64,000 nt of DNA from Bremerella alba. GTDB taxonomy: Bacteria > Planctomycetota > Planctomycetia > Pirellulales > Pirellulaceae. A program made the translations under genes and the position numbers. Shown here in pieces: positions 17,271 through 26,692 of this stretch. Location of the stretch: the NCBI RefSeq assembly GCF_013618625.1, contig NZ_JABRWO010000015.1:1-64000 (forward strand), given 5' to 3'. How positions within the stretch are numbered: the stretch's first letter is position 1; the number at the start of each line of letters is the position of its first letter. A model generated the notes under the pieces. The model was not told the DNA's origin, ran no database searches, and saw only the letters and a program-made list of their open reading frames with translations.

Positions 17271-17711
17271 ATGGCGGACAGCTACAAGATTTTGATTGCC
17301 GACGACAATCAAGCCAATGTTGAACTCTTGGAGGCCTTTTTGGCCGGCGTCGACTGCGATACGGAAATCGCCGTCAATGGACAAGATACGCTCGACAAAG
17401 TCGCCAGCTTCAAGCCAGACTTGATCCTGCTAGACGTGATGATGCCCAAGCTCAGCGGATTCGAGGTCTGCAAGCAGCTGAAGGCCGAGCCATCGACCAA
17501 AGGTATTATGATACTTATGGTTACGGCGCTGAACGAACTGGGCGATATCGAACGGGCTGTCGCTGCCGGGACCGACGATTTCCTCTCGAAGCCGGTCAAT
17601 CGCATCGAATTGACCAAGCGCGTCGAGAACATGCTTCGCCTAAAAAACGTCGAGAATGAGAACGAACGGCTGCGACAGTACATCGAGCAGATGGAAAACA
17701 GCCGCAGCTAA
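17271..17711 (+). CDS. single-domain response regulator (CheY-like receiver)
   Basis: A 146-residue protein with one receiver domain and a short C-terminal helix. The acidic pair is Asp11/Asp12 (IADDNQ), the phosphoacceptor is Asp55 (LLDVMMPK), and the conserved Thr85 (VTAL) and Lys107 (SKPVN) are in place, so it should be phosphorylatable. About 25 residues after the receiver are charged and helical (NVENENERLRQYIEQME), a possible coiled coil for dimerisation or docking. ATG 17271 follows GAGGAG with good spacing. There is no adjacent histidine kinase, so the partner is unknown. Confidence 0.92.
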   Translation: MADSYKILIADDNQANVELLEAFLAGVDCDTEIAVNGQDTLDKVASFKPDLILLDVMMPKLSGFEVCKQLKAEPSTKGIMILMVTALNELGDIERAVAAGTDDFLSKPVNRIELTKRVENMLRLKNVENENERLRQYIEQMENSRS

Positions 17712-17892
17712 CCCCCCGCTTGTCAGGCAATCGCTGCACCGTTCATGCCGATGCAGGCATGAACGTTTGTCTCGCCGACTTTCTTGCTTGTCGGCGGCTC
17801 ACAGGCAGAGGACTTCGGACTCTTGCCTTGTTTCGAGGCGGCCCTGAGGGGTATCCTTAAGGAGTCCCTTTTGTCATGGCGAGGAACGATCT

Positions 17893-19851
17893 ATGCCTTG
17901 GAATGTACGGCTCGGCTTTCAGATAGCCGCGGTCTGCTTGTTAACGCTCGGACCGTGGTCTGCTGTTTCGGCCCATGCGCAGTCGGCATCGGCCAACGCA
18001 CCCGATAAAGTTCAGGCGCTGATCACCCAGCTCGGCGACCGTAACTTTACCGTTCGCGAAAGGGCTCAGTCCGATCTGGCCCGAATGGGCATCGCGGCAT
18101 TCGATCAGTTGTTCGGAGCGATGCGCGATTCCGATTTGGAAATTGCCCGCCGCGCTCAGTACCTCATTCGTAGTGTCGAAATCGAATGGACTCGCCCTGA
18201 GTTCTCGGAAGAGGTCAACGCCTATCTTAATCGCTACGGCAACTTGAACGTCGACAATCGCCGGAGCCGTATTGGCGAGTTGTCGCGACTGCACACAATG
18301 GACGCGCTGAGTGCGCTTTGCCGCATCAGCCGCTACGACGTTTCAGAAGTTCTCTCGAAAGAAGCCGCGCTGGCAGCGTCGATCCAATTTCAAGGATCCT
18401 CGGCCGAAGAGAAGCCGCAGATCATCGAAATCATTTCCGAGCGCATCGAGGACAGTCCGCGCGTGGGGCCTAGCTGGCTGAAGATCTTCCGTACCAGTTT
18501 GAACCAACCCACCGAAGCGATCGCCCAGTGGGAAGACCAAATCACCGAAGAGATCGACCTGTTCACCACGCGGCCAGCGCTTACCAGCCAACAGGTTGTG
18601 CTCGACCTGGTGCGGTGGGAAGTCGATCAGCTGCGCGAGCAGGGCAAGCAAGAAGAAGCGTTGGCAACAATGGAAGATGTCATTCGCATCAGTGCCAAAT
18701 TTTCAGAAAGCGAACTGCTCGATCTGACGACCTGGTTTCTCGATCGCAAAGGGCCTTCGGTGGTCGGTCAACTTGCCGAATACCACGCGAAGAAGTCTCC
18801 GGCGCTCGATGGCATGCCGATCGGTGGCCCCTTTGGCGAGAACCCTTCGCTGCTGTACCTGCTGGCCGAGTCAGAGCTAGTGCAAGACCATATCGAAAAG
18901 GCCGAACTGTACGCCCAGGCAGCGCTCGAGCTAGAGCCTGACTCGTACGACAGCCATTACCTGACTGCCCAGGCTCTTTCCGACCGGGGCACTTACCGCT
19001 GGAGCCGTAACGAGTATCGCTACGTGATCGACAGCTTCGGCGACCCCATGGAACGGGAATCGATGCTGGCGCGCATGCAACTGGGCGAACTGGAAAACGA
19101 CCTGGGCTCGCCAGAAAAAGCCGCCGAGGTGATGTGGCCTTGGGTGGAAGCGGTCGAGAAGAAGTTCGGTCCCAAGAACCCGCTCAATTCCGATCGGGAC
19201 GAAGCCATCTCGCGTTTTCTGGCCCGCAGCTATCTTTTCCGCGCGACCGCCGCCGAACAACGCGGCGACCTGGCCGCCGCCAAGAAGGACCTCGACAAGG
19301 CCCTCAAATACTACGAGGACGAAGCGGACGTGTTGATTGCTTCGTATCGGGTGGGCCAGCAAGACGACATGTGGAAAGCCAAGGCCAAGGAACACATCGA
19401 CCACACGGTCGATTTCTACAAGCCGTTTGTCGAGAAGTTTCAAAAGCAGTACGAGATCTTCAAAGAGAACAGCCGCGGCGACGACTTCATGGGCGCTCAA
19501 GGCTCGCAGATGGCCAACTACTGCAATCAATACGCCTGGCTCGTCTGCAACACCTACGGAGACTTCGACCACGCGATCGCGTCGAGCGAACTCTCGCTGG
19601 AAATGCAGCCTGGCAATGGTGCTTACTTAGACACACTGGCCCATTGCCACGCGGCCAAAAAAGACTGGGCTTCTGCGGTCAAGTATCAGCGCATGGCCGC
19701 CATGCAGATCCCGCACTCAGGCATGATTCGCCAGAAGTACCAAGAGTTTGCCGAGAAGTGCAAAGCGAACAACATCGAGTTCGAAACCATCGAGCTGCTG
19801 CCCAGCCCCGACTCGCACTTTCCTGAAACCCAGGAAGAGGGCAAGCCGTGA
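17893..19851 (+). CDS. secreted HEAT/TPR repeat protein, function unknown
   Basis: A 652-residue protein with a signal peptide (about 1-29, ending SAHAQ), so it is probably periplasmic or exported. After it, residues ~36-100 look like a HEAT-type pair (VQALITQLGDRNFTVRERAQSDLARMG). The centre and C-terminal half carry TPR-like helical pairs (AELYAQAALELEPDSYDSHYLTAQAL; AAKKDLDKALKYYEDEADVLIAS; HAIASSELSLEMQPGNGAYLDTLAHCHAA). No enzyme motif is seen, so a scaffold role is likely. The stop overlaps the next start by four bases, so the pair forms an operon. Confidence 0.82.
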   Translation: MPWNVRLGFQIAAVCLLTLGPWSAVSAHAQSASANAPDKVQALITQLGDRNFTVRERAQSDLARMGIAAFDQLFGAMRDSDLEIARRAQYLIRSVEIEWTRPEFSEEVNAYLNRYGNLNVDNRRSRIGELSRLHTMDALSALCRISRYDVSEVLSKEAALAASIQFQGSSAEEKPQIIEIISERIEDSPRVGPSWLKIFRTSLNQPTEAIAQWEDQITEEIDLFTTRPALTSQQVVLDLVRWEVDQLREQGKQEEALATMEDVIRISAKFSESELLDLTTWFLDRKGPSVVGQLAEYHAKKSPALDGMPIGGPFGENPSLLYLLAESELVQDHIEKAELYAQAALELEPDSYDSHYLTAQALSDRGTYRWSRNEYRYVIDSFGDPMERESMLARMQLGELENDLGSPEKAAEVMWPWVEAVEKKFGPKNPLNSDRDEAISRFLARSYLFRATAAEQRGDLAAAKKDLDKALKYYEDEADVLIASYRVGQQDDMWKAKAKEHIDHTVDFYKPFVEKFQKQYEIFKENSRGDDFMGAQGSQMANYCNQYAWLVCNTYGDFDHAIASSELSLEMQPGNGAYLDTLAHCHAAKKDWASAVKYQRMAAMQIPHSGMIRQKYQEFAEKCKANNIEFETIELLPSPDSHFPETQEEGKP

Positions 19852-20300
19852 GTTCTTCGGTCGTGATGCCGCTGGATAGCGATGTCCCCCGGCCGAAGTG
19901 GAGCTTCCACATTATCATGCTAAGCATGGCCGTGGTGGTGACGATCCTCTCGTTTGTGCTTTATACCGATGGGCCACACGATGTGGTTATCCCCGGGCTG
20001 AATCTCGCCTTGCCGCCGACCTGCAGCATGCAGAACATGGCTGGCATCGACTGCCCCGGCTGCGGTCTGACGCGAAGCTTCATTTCCATCGCTCACGGCA
20101 AACTGGACGCCTCGCTGGCCTTCAACCCGGCTGGGATCTTAATCTTCGGTGTGGTCCTCTTTCAGATACCCTATCGCATCGCCCAACTGTGGCGAATACG
20201 TCGCGGGTTGCCAGCTTGGAACTTGAACTCGGCCTCGCTTTGGATCTGGGGGCTGATCGGGATCGTGCTGATGGTGCAGTGGATTGGGAAGCTGGTCTAA
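19848..20300 (+). CDS. DUF2752 family membrane protein
   Basis: A 150-residue membrane protein. The diagnostic DUF2752 motif is present: a Cys at 59, then DCPGCGLTRS with Cys69 and Cys72, between hydrophobic segments (about 20-40, 85-110, 128-148). The conserved cysteines could bind metal or form a disulfide; the biochemical role of the family is not known. The start is GTG at 19848, overlapping the stop of the repeat-protein gene (GTGA), which argues for translational coupling. An in-frame ATG at 19866 is the alternative. Confidence 0.83.
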   Translation: MSSSVVMPLDSDVPRPKWSFHIIMLSMAVVVTILSFVLYTDGPHDVVIPGLNLALPPTCSMQNMAGIDCPGCGLTRSFISIAHGKLDASLAFNPAGILIFGVVLFQIPYRIAQLWRIRRGLPAWNLNSASLWIWGLIGIVLMVQWIGKLV

Positions 20301-20384
20301 CCAGGCACCTCTCCCAATTCCGTCGCCGTCTGCGACAATGACAGGCGGCTATCATCTTGTGACTTCAACCGGCGGAGCATTCCC

Positions 20385-21185
20385 ATGGACCAAACACTGC
20401 AAATCGGCGACACCTCGTTCCACGTTCGCATCGCAGGGGAGGGAAGTCCGCTGGTCCTGGTGCATGGGTTTCCCTTAGACCATCACATGTGGGACGCCGT
20501 GTTCGACTCGCTGGCCGAGCAACATCAGGTGATTGCGATCGACTTACGCGGCTTCGGCCAAAGCGACGGCTATCGCGAGATCGTCCCGATGGAGATGTTT
20601 GCTGACGACATTGCCGCGATTTTAGATGCGTTGGAAATCTCGGAACAAATCACCTTTGCCGGCCTGAGCATGGGGGGCTATATCGGCTGGCAGATGTGGC
20701 AGCGCCATCGCGATCGGTTGAGCCGCATGATTCTGCTGGACACGCGGGCTATCGCCGACGACGAGGTCCAATCCAGGGCACGCCGAATCGCAGCCGAAGC
20801 GGTTTTGTCGGCCGGCATGGAGGACGTGCCGGTTAACATGCTGCCCAAACTTCTGGCCGAAAGCACCCGTAGCGAACAGCCGGAAGTAGCCACCGCGCTG
20901 ACCGAGATGATCTTGCGGCAAGATCCCCGCGGAGTAGCCGCCGCCCAGCGCGGCATGGCCCAGCGGCCCAACGTCGAAAGCTGGTTGAATGAGATTACCA
21001 TTGCGACCCTCGTCATCAGTGGCGAGCACGACGTCATCAGCCCGCCAGAAGAAATGAAAGGCTTTGCCGCCAAGATCCCAGGGGCTCAGTTTGTCGAGAT
21101 TCCCGGCGCCGGACACATGGTCCCCATGGAGAACCCCACAGCATTGTGCGAAGCCGTGCTACCATTCTGCCGCGACCTGGAATAA
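20385..21185 (+). CDS. alpha/beta-fold hydrolase
   Basis: A 266-residue hydrolase of the enol-lactonase/haloperoxidase-like group. The oxyanion-hole motif HGFPLDHHMW is at 27-36, the nucleophile elbow GLSMGG gives Ser95, the acid is Asp216 (GEHD) and the base is His244 (GAGHMV). The length is that of a single-domain hydrolase with a small cap. It resembles 3-oxoadipate enol-lactonases, but no aromatic-degradation genes are nearby, so the substrate is open. It has no signal peptide and is probably cytoplasmic. It is separated by 84 bases from the DUF2752 gene and may be co-transcribed. Confidence 0.88.
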   Translation: MDQTLQIGDTSFHVRIAGEGSPLVLVHGFPLDHHMWDAVFDSLAEQHQVIAIDLRGFGQSDGYREIVPMEMFADDIAAILDALEISEQITFAGLSMGGYIGWQMWQRHRDRLSRMILLDTRAIADDEVQSRARRIAAEAVLSAGMEDVPVNMLPKLLAESTRSEQPEVATALTEMILRQDPRGVAAAQRGMAQRPNVESWLNEITIATLVISGEHDVISPPEEMKGFAAKIPGAQFVEIPGAGHMVPMENPTALCEAVLPFCRDLE

Positions 21186-21290
21186 ACACTTTCCTGTCCC
21201 CTCGCCCCTGCGGGAAGAAATTTTCTAACTGCGAATTACGCAGATGGTCGGGGGTAAGCAGGACGTGTTTCGACTCGATCCGAACGACCG

Positions 21291-21443
21291 GGTAGCCCAG
21301 AGATTTATCTCTGGGTCGGCATCGCCGACAAGCGGCTCATGCATCAGGTATGCACAAGTTAGAACGTCTCCATCCGCAACCAACCCCATGCATTAGCCGC
21401 TTGTAGCCTGCGGCTAGGTGAGAGATAAATCTCTGGGGCACCC
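21291..21443 (+). repeat. 153-bp cruciform repeat, copy 6
   Basis: The left arm is intact (CCCAGAGATTTATCTCTGGG, TCGGCATCGCCGA). The right arm has decayed slightly (GGTGAGAGATAAATCTCTGGGG). It is preceded near 21194-21217 by a remnant of the other repeat family (CCCCTCGCCCCTGCGGGA). Together these fill the gap between two convergent genes. Confidence 0.84.
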
Positions 21444-21493
21444 TTGGTTGGTGAGCTTCCAACTGATCCGCGCCCATCGCGGTTCACTTCCCG

Positions 21494-22033
21494 TTACCCT
21501 GGCAGGCGGAAATAGGTTTCCGTTTTGACTATCGCCTGGTCGTCGGGGAAGGTGTGGAACGCTTGGATGAAGACGCTGCGGTTGCGGGTCTCGGCGTTCA
21601 TGTAGCTGACAGCGCCCATGTTCATGCGTCCACTCGAATCGAATTCGTGCACTAAACCGACCTTGCGATCGTCGTTGCACAATTCACGCTGGCACATCCG
21701 AAAAAGCTTCGGCGAGACGGATTCCAATTGAAACGTGGTTTGATAGCGAATGCCGTGACATTCAAACTGATCTTTGCGACGGCCTTTAATCGGATAGGCC
21801 ATGATGCGCCGCTTGGTCGGTAAATCTTGCTGGGCCGAGGTGCACACTTCCGTTAGCGTGAGTCCTTCGTGCCGCCACGTGAGAACATGACCGCAGTTGG
21901 TGATATCCATCTTCAGAGTGTACCCTCCGCGCTCGACTGTTCGCGTTTGAAACGCCTCGAACAGTTCCGGGTGAAGTGGCCTCGTGTAAAGCTGAAAGGC
22001 CAGCTGAGCAACTCTTGGACGGATCGAAAGCAA
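21494..22033 (-). CDS. DUF2617-like protein, function unknown
   Basis: A 179-residue soluble protein beginning MLSIRPRVAQLAFQLYTRPLHPELF. It contains a histidine/cysteine-bearing segment (ITNCGHVLTWRHEGLTLTEVC), RRIMAYPIKGRRKDQFECHGIRYQTTFQLE and FIQAFHTFPDDQAIVKTET. This pattern agrees with my memory of the DUF2617 family, known mainly from planctomycetes and some actinobacteria, but it was not checked. No catalytic motif is evident. The isolated gene's promoter would lie within 22034-22260. Confidence 0.68.
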   Translation of the reverse strand: MLSIRPRVAQLAFQLYTRPLHPELFEAFQTRTVERGGYTLKMDITNCGHVLTWRHEGLTLTEVCTSAQQDLPTKRRIMAYPIKGRRKDQFECHGIRYQTTFQLESVSPKLFRMCQRELCNDDRKVGLVHEFDSSGRMNMGAVSYMNAETRNRSVFIQAFHTFPDDQAIVKTETYFRLPG

Positions 22034-22264
22034 TGAAAACTCCTTCTCAGTTTAAGGCGGCGAGATCCTCCTGATCTCGATGACTTACCGCAGCGAGCTA
22101 GAGCCGCATGGCTAGTGCAAGCATAGTACGCGCCGGCGTCCTTGATTATAGACAGGCCATAATTTCCCGAGGAATACCGTTTTTTGGCCTGCCTGAATTT
22201 GATTATTTACCGCACGAATTTTTTCGCAAGGACTTGACTTTTACCATCGCTTAAGGCGATGGAG
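22034..22264. other. intergenic region, no gene seen
   Basis: A gap between the divergent DUF2617-like and glnE genes. It becomes AT-rich toward 22150-22250. No specific promoter boxes can be assigned with confidence. Confidence 0.35.
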
Positions 22265-22330
22265 TTTGAAGTGTTTAGTTTTCAGCGTTCAGCAGGAACA
22301 TGTTTCTCGCTGAAAACGGAACACTTCAAA
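22265..22330. repeat. 66-base long inverted repeat upstream of glnE
   Basis: Left arm 22265-22287 and right arm 22308-22330 are reverse complements over 23 bases with two mismatches, around a 20-base loop. The arm words are GAAGTGTTTAGTTTTCAGCG and CGCTGAAAACGGAACACTTC. There is no T-run, so it is not a standard terminator. It could be an RNA hairpin in the glnE leader or the remnant of a small mobile repeat. Confidence 0.8.
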
Positions 22331-22566
22331 CGGAAAACGCACGATCCTATTTTGACGAATTCTGCCGGGGCATGAAATGTCAACTTTTTTGCGGCTTTCT
22401 TGTTTGCTTGCTTGCTATCGGAACGGTTGTTTTCCGCTTAGAATGGTGGTTTACTGAATTCACCCATTTCGCGACCCTGATTGCACTTGCGCTGCTTTCC
22501 GCGCCCCCGGCAGACAACGGCAATCACCAGGGCAAATACTTTAACGAGCGGCCCTTCGAAGCGACT

Positions 22567-25500
22567 ATGACCGTATCTGATTTCGCTACGCTTGCTGAAA
22601 ATTCTCAGGACGCAAGCAAGTGGCTTTCGCAACTGAAGATTGTTAACACGGCGCGCGGCCGAGAAAATATAAACAGCTTCGTGCGGTTGAACTTGCCGAT
22701 CGACTTGCAATCGTCCCTTTGCGGGCAGTTAGCCCATGCGCTTCCCGGCTGTAGTGATCCGGACATGGCGCTGAATAATTTAGAGCGATTGTTCAGCCGT
22801 GCCCGAAGCCCGCTTAGTCTCGCCGCCTTGTTCGAACGCGATATGACTTCCATGACCACGCTGGTCCGGATCTTCAGTTCGAGTCAAAGCCTCAGCGATC
22901 AAATCATCTCGGATCCAGAAAGCTTCGAGTTGATTCGGATCACCGATGGGCAGCCGGCGGCGCGGCAGTATCTGGTCGCCGAGATTGTGACCGAGGTCCG
23001 GCAACTCAGCGACGAGAAAGCGATCATGAAAGCGCTGCGGCGCACCAAGCGGCGCGAGACGCTGCGGATCGCTTATGGCGACTTGATCTGCAATCAAAAC
23101 ATCGAGACCGTCACACGCCAAATTTCTTTCCTGGCCGATGCATTGATCGAAGCCGCTTACCAGGCCGCATGCAAGTTGGTCTCGCAGCGTTTCGGTAACC
23201 CCAAGCCGCGTAGCAGTCGCAATGGCAAGGCCGGCACACCGCGGTTTAGTGTCATCGCGCTGGGCAAGCTAGGCGGGTCCGAGTTGAACTACTCGAGCGA
23301 CATCGACTTGATGTTTCTCTACGACGGTGACGGCAACACCGACGGCGAGAAATCGATCACCAACAAAGAATACTTCGAACGCGTCGGGCAGCGATTGATG
23401 AAGCTGCTGACCGAACCGACCGAGCTTGGCACGCCTTATCGAATTGACATGCGGCTGCGTCCCGAGGGAAGCCATGGCCCGCTGATCAACAGCCTGGAAG
23501 GGGCGCTGCACTACTACGATATCCTCGGCCGCACATGGGAACGCCAGGCCTTTGTCAAAGCGAGGGCCTGTGCCGGCGATGCCGCGTTGGGAGACGAGTT
23601 CCTCGAAAAGCAGGAACCGTGGATCTATCGCAATTATCTCAGCCGGGCAGATATCACCGGCATCAAAGCCCTCAAACGCCGGATCGAGAAACGGGCAACC
23701 GTCGCCGGCGCGGTCGATGCCAACGTCAAGACAGGGCACGGCGGCATTCGCGATATCGAGTTCGTCATTCAGTTTTTACAACTGCTCAACGGTGGCGACC
23801 TGGCGCAGATCCGCACGCCGAACACGCTCGAAGGAATTCGCACGCTCGAAGAGGTGGGCTGCCTGACACTGCAGGAAAGCGCGATCCTGAAAGACAACTA
23901 CAGCTTTCTGCGTAAGGTCGAACATCGCCTGCAAATCATGTTCGACCTGCAAACCCATTCCCTGCCGAGCGAGCCGCTGGAACGCAACAAGCTGGCCATG
24001 CGGATGGGCTATGTCGACGACGCCGACTTCAAAGCGCTCACCAAGTTTCAAGCCGATTTCCAAGAGAAGACCGAGATCAATCGCAAGATTCTCGATCACC
24101 TGCTGCACGACGCGTTTCCCGACGACGAGGTCACCGCCCCGGTCGTCGATCTGGTTCTCGACCCTGAGCCAACCGCCGACGCGATCGACGAAGCGCTCTC
24201 GGATTACGGCTTCCACGATCCAAAGATCGCCTACGAAAATGTGATGGCGCTAACCCGCGAGCGGGTGCGTTTTCTGTCGACGCGTCGTTGCCGACACTTT
24301 CTCGCAGCGATCGCGCCCCAACTGCTCGAAGCCATTTCGCAAACGCCAGACCCCGACTCGACCCTGGTGAACCTGGCCCAGGTAAGCGATTCGCTCGGGG
24401 GCAAAGAAGTGTTGTGGGAGCTTTTCAGCGCGAACCCGGCGACGCTGCATTTGTACGTGCGGCTGTGTGCCGGTAGTCCGTATCTCTCGAACGTGCTGAT
24501 CAGCAACCCCGGCATGATCGACGAGTTGATGGACTCGCTCATGCTCGATCGTTTGCCGAGCCGACGCGTGTTGGAAGAGATGATCTTAGAGCTCTGCCGC
24601 GGGGCCGAAGACATCATGCCGATCTTGCACAGCTTCAAAAACTTGATGCATCTGCGGGTCGGTGTGCTCGATATTCTGCGTAAGAAGGACCTACATACAC
24701 GGCTGCAAACGCTTTCGGACGTGGCCGAAGTTTGCCTGCACCAAATCGTCTTTCGCGAGTATCGCCAACTGGTTGCCCGCTTTGGCGAACCACGTCTGCC
24801 CGATGGCACGCCGTGCGATTTGATCATTCTCGGTCTCGGTAAAATCGGTGGGGCCGAACCGAACTACCATAGCGATCTCGACATCATCTTCGTCTACGAA
24901 GGCAACGGAAATACGGTTGTTGATGCCCGGCATCGGGGCGCGAGCAGCACGACCAACCAGCATTTCTTCGGCCAGCTCGGCCAGCGGATTATCAAGAGCG
25001 TGAACGAGTTGGGGCCGTATGGTCGGCTGTATGAACTCGACCCGCGTCTTCGCCCGACCGGCAAGAGCGGGCCCATGGCCGTGACTTTGGAAGATCTTTA
25101 CAACTACCACGCCAACGGAACCGGCGAGTTATGGGAACGTCAGGCCATGACCAAGGCCCGGCCGATCTTTGGCCCGCCAAGTGGGTGCGAAGCAGCCGAG
25201 AAAACCGTTCGCGATGCCATTGCTTGTCGGCCCTGGAAACCTTCCGATGCCGACGAGATCCGCAAGATGCGAACCCGCATGGAAGAAACGGCTTCGCGGA
25301 ACAACATCAAACGCGGCCCAGGCGGAACCGTCGATATCGAGTTCATCGTGCAGATGCTGCAACTGAAGCACCTGGCCGAGAGCCCGGAAGTGATGGTGCC
25401 CAACACGCTCGACGGCCTGAAGCTTCTGCACGAAAAGGGCTACCTCAGCCAAGAAGACCACGACTATTTCTACAACGCGTACGAGTTCCTCCGCATGGTG

Positions 25501-25689
25501 GAAGCCCGACTGCGGCTGATGAACACCACGGCCCGGCACGACCTGCCGGAAGAACGCTTAGAGGTCGCCAAGCTGGCCTACCTGCTCGACTACGAAGACC
25601 CCGCCACGCTGCTGAAAGAGTGCCGCCAAATGACCCGCGAAACCCGCCGCCGGTTCGACCTGATCTTTGATAAGGCAGCCGCTGGATAA
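22567..25689 (+). CDS. glnE: bifunctional glutamine synthetase adenylyltransferase/deadenylylase
   Basis: About 1040 residues. It attaches AMP to glutamine synthetase and removes it in response to nitrogen status and P-II signalling. Both nucleotidyltransferase halves are present: the N-terminal half with GKLGGSELNYSSDIDL (about 232-250) and the C-terminal half with GLGKIGGAEPNYHSDLDI (about 755-773). Each is followed by the RRIEKR/RMEET and GGIRDIEF/GGTVDIEF helical motifs. Start set at ATG 22567 (MTVSDFATLAEN); the frame stays open back to 22300, but that part encodes an unrelated Cys/Phe-rich hydrophobic stretch and begins inside a hairpin loop. A P-II gene lies 2 kb downstream. Confidence 0.92.
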   Translation: MTVSDFATLAENSQDASKWLSQLKIVNTARGRENINSFVRLNLPIDLQSSLCGQLAHALPGCSDPDMALNNLERLFSRARSPLSLAALFERDMTSMTTLVRIFSSSQSLSDQIISDPESFELIRITDGQPAARQYLVAEIVTEVRQLSDEKAIMKALRRTKRRETLRIAYGDLICNQNIETVTRQISFLADALIEAAYQAACKLVSQRFGNPKPRSSRNGKAGTPRFSVIALGKLGGSELNYSSDIDLMFLYDGDGNTDGEKSITNKEYFERVGQRLMKLLTEPTELGTPYRIDMRLRPEGSHGPLINSLEGALHYYDILGRTWERQAFVKARACAGDAALGDEFLEKQEPWIYRNYLSRADITGIKALKRRIEKRATVAGAVDANVKTGHGGIRDIEFVIQFLQLLNGGDLAQIRTPNTLEGIRTLEEVGCLTLQESAILKDNYSFLRKVEHRLQIMFDLQTHSLPSEPLERNKLAMRMGYVDDADFKALTKFQADFQEKTEINRKILDHLLHDAFPDDEVTAPVVDLVLDPEPTADAIDEALSDYGFHDPKIAYENVMALTRERVRFLSTRRCRHFLAAIAPQLLEAISQTPDPDSTLVNLAQVSDSLGGKEVLWELFSANPATLHLYVRLCAGSPYLSNVLISNPGMIDELMDSLMLDRLPSRRVLEEMILELCRGAEDIMPILHSFKNLMHLRVGVLDILRKKDLHTRLQTLSDVAEVCLHQIVFREYRQLVARFGEPRLPDGTPCDLIILGLGKIGGAEPNYHSDLDIIFVYEGNGNTVVDARHRGASSTTNQHFFGQLGQRIIKSVNELGPYGRLYELDPRLRPTGKSGPMAVTLEDLYNYHANGTGELWERQAMTKARPIFGPPSGCEAAEKTVRDAIACRPWKPSDADEIRKMRTRMEETASRNNIKRGPGGTVDIEFIVQMLQLKHLAESPEVMVPNTLDGLKLLHEKGYLSQEDHDYFYNAYEFLRMVEARLRLMNTTARHDLPEERLEVAKLAYLLDYEDPATLLKECRQMTRETRRRFDLIFDKAAAG

Positions 25690-25744
25690 GCGAAACGCGG
25701 TTGTGCCTTTTCAGTTGATTCTCCGATCAATCCATATCGACGCA

Positions 25745-26692
25745 TTAAGAACAGTCGTAGCCCAATCCGCTGAGATCTCTATCAAGCATCTTTCCTAGAT
25801 TCTGATTCGAGTAACGAATTGCTTCTTGAACCTCTTGGGGGACGCTTGAAAGTACTGTACTGGATTTCCACCGAACCACCGCATTTAGCATGCTGATGAA
25901 AACACGGCGAGGGAATGAATAGGTCGACAGGCCTGGTATCGGTAAGAGGGGTTGATGATGGAGAGTACTACAAATTCGATTAAACAATTTAAGACATGAC
26001 GCTTGCGCAGGATTCACTTTCTGCCCTGTAGGTACTCTTACTGTGGTTTCGGGAACAAAACTCGAGTCCACGCCAATTTGTCCATATAGTTGCTGCATGA
26101 ACCCAACGCTGTTATTACAAAATTCCTCAAAGAAAAAGACATGCACACGATCCTGTCCGAATACATTAAAGAGGTGTTCGACATACTTGTCGTAGAAAAG
26201 TCGTTGATAAAGTCCGTGGGCATACGGAGAACTTAGACCGGTCGAACCGTTAATCACAGGCGACGATCCCTTAATGAGAAATTCCTTTCGAGACAGCACC
26301 CCACCTTCACGTATGTATTGACACCAAACTGAATCGAGAAAGGAATACTGTTCTCTGAGAACTACTAGAATCTTAGTTTCCGGGAAAGACTGCCCAAGAA
26401 TATCAACTATGTACTGGGAATTCGCTCCACTGTACATGGCCCCGGAAAGCCCCTCAAAACTCCAAATCACCTTTTTGCCAGAAACCGTTTTATCCCGAAT
26501 TCCATTAAAATAATTGACGAGTTCTTGGCGACAAAACCCATTGCTCCCCAGATGAATATTCCACATCAATTCTCTTGCTTCTGGATTTTTGTTCCAAGTA
26601 ACCGTCTCAATTTCCGGATGGGAACTCAGTCCGATATCTTGAAAATAGGTGGATGCTGCTTTGTGCATTCCAATGTGAATTACGTCGATCAC
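25745..26692 (-). CDS. sulfotransferase-like protein in an AT-rich segment
   Basis: A 315-residue protein with the 5'-phosphosulfate binding loop of PAPS-dependent sulfotransferases (HIGMHKAASTYFQ, residues 6-18, Lys11 in the loop) and a 3'-phosphate region VVLREQYSFLDSVWCQY. Such enzymes transfer sulfate to sugars, peptides or lipids; the acceptor is unknown. It has no signal peptide. GTG start at 26692 with GAGGGG upstream. The gene and its 5' flank are clearly more AT-rich than the neighbours (about 42% GC in a sampled line versus about 55% in glnE), and its codons differ, suggesting horizontal acquisition. It is convergent with glnE. Confidence 0.8.
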   Translation of the reverse strand: MIDVIHIGMHKAASTYFQDIGLSSHPEIETVTWNKNPEARELMWNIHLGSNGFCRQELVNYFNGIRDKTVSGKKVIWSFEGLSGAMYSGANSQYIVDILGQSFPETKILVVLREQYSFLDSVWCQYIREGGVLSRKEFLIKGSSPVINGSTGLSSPYAHGLYQRLFYDKYVEHLFNVFGQDRVHVFFFEEFCNNSVGFMQQLYGQIGVDSSFVPETTVRVPTGQKVNPAQASCLKLFNRICSTLHHQPLLPIPGLSTYSFPRRVFISMLNAVVRWKSSTVLSSVPQEVQEAIRYSNQNLGKMLDRDLSGLGYDCS

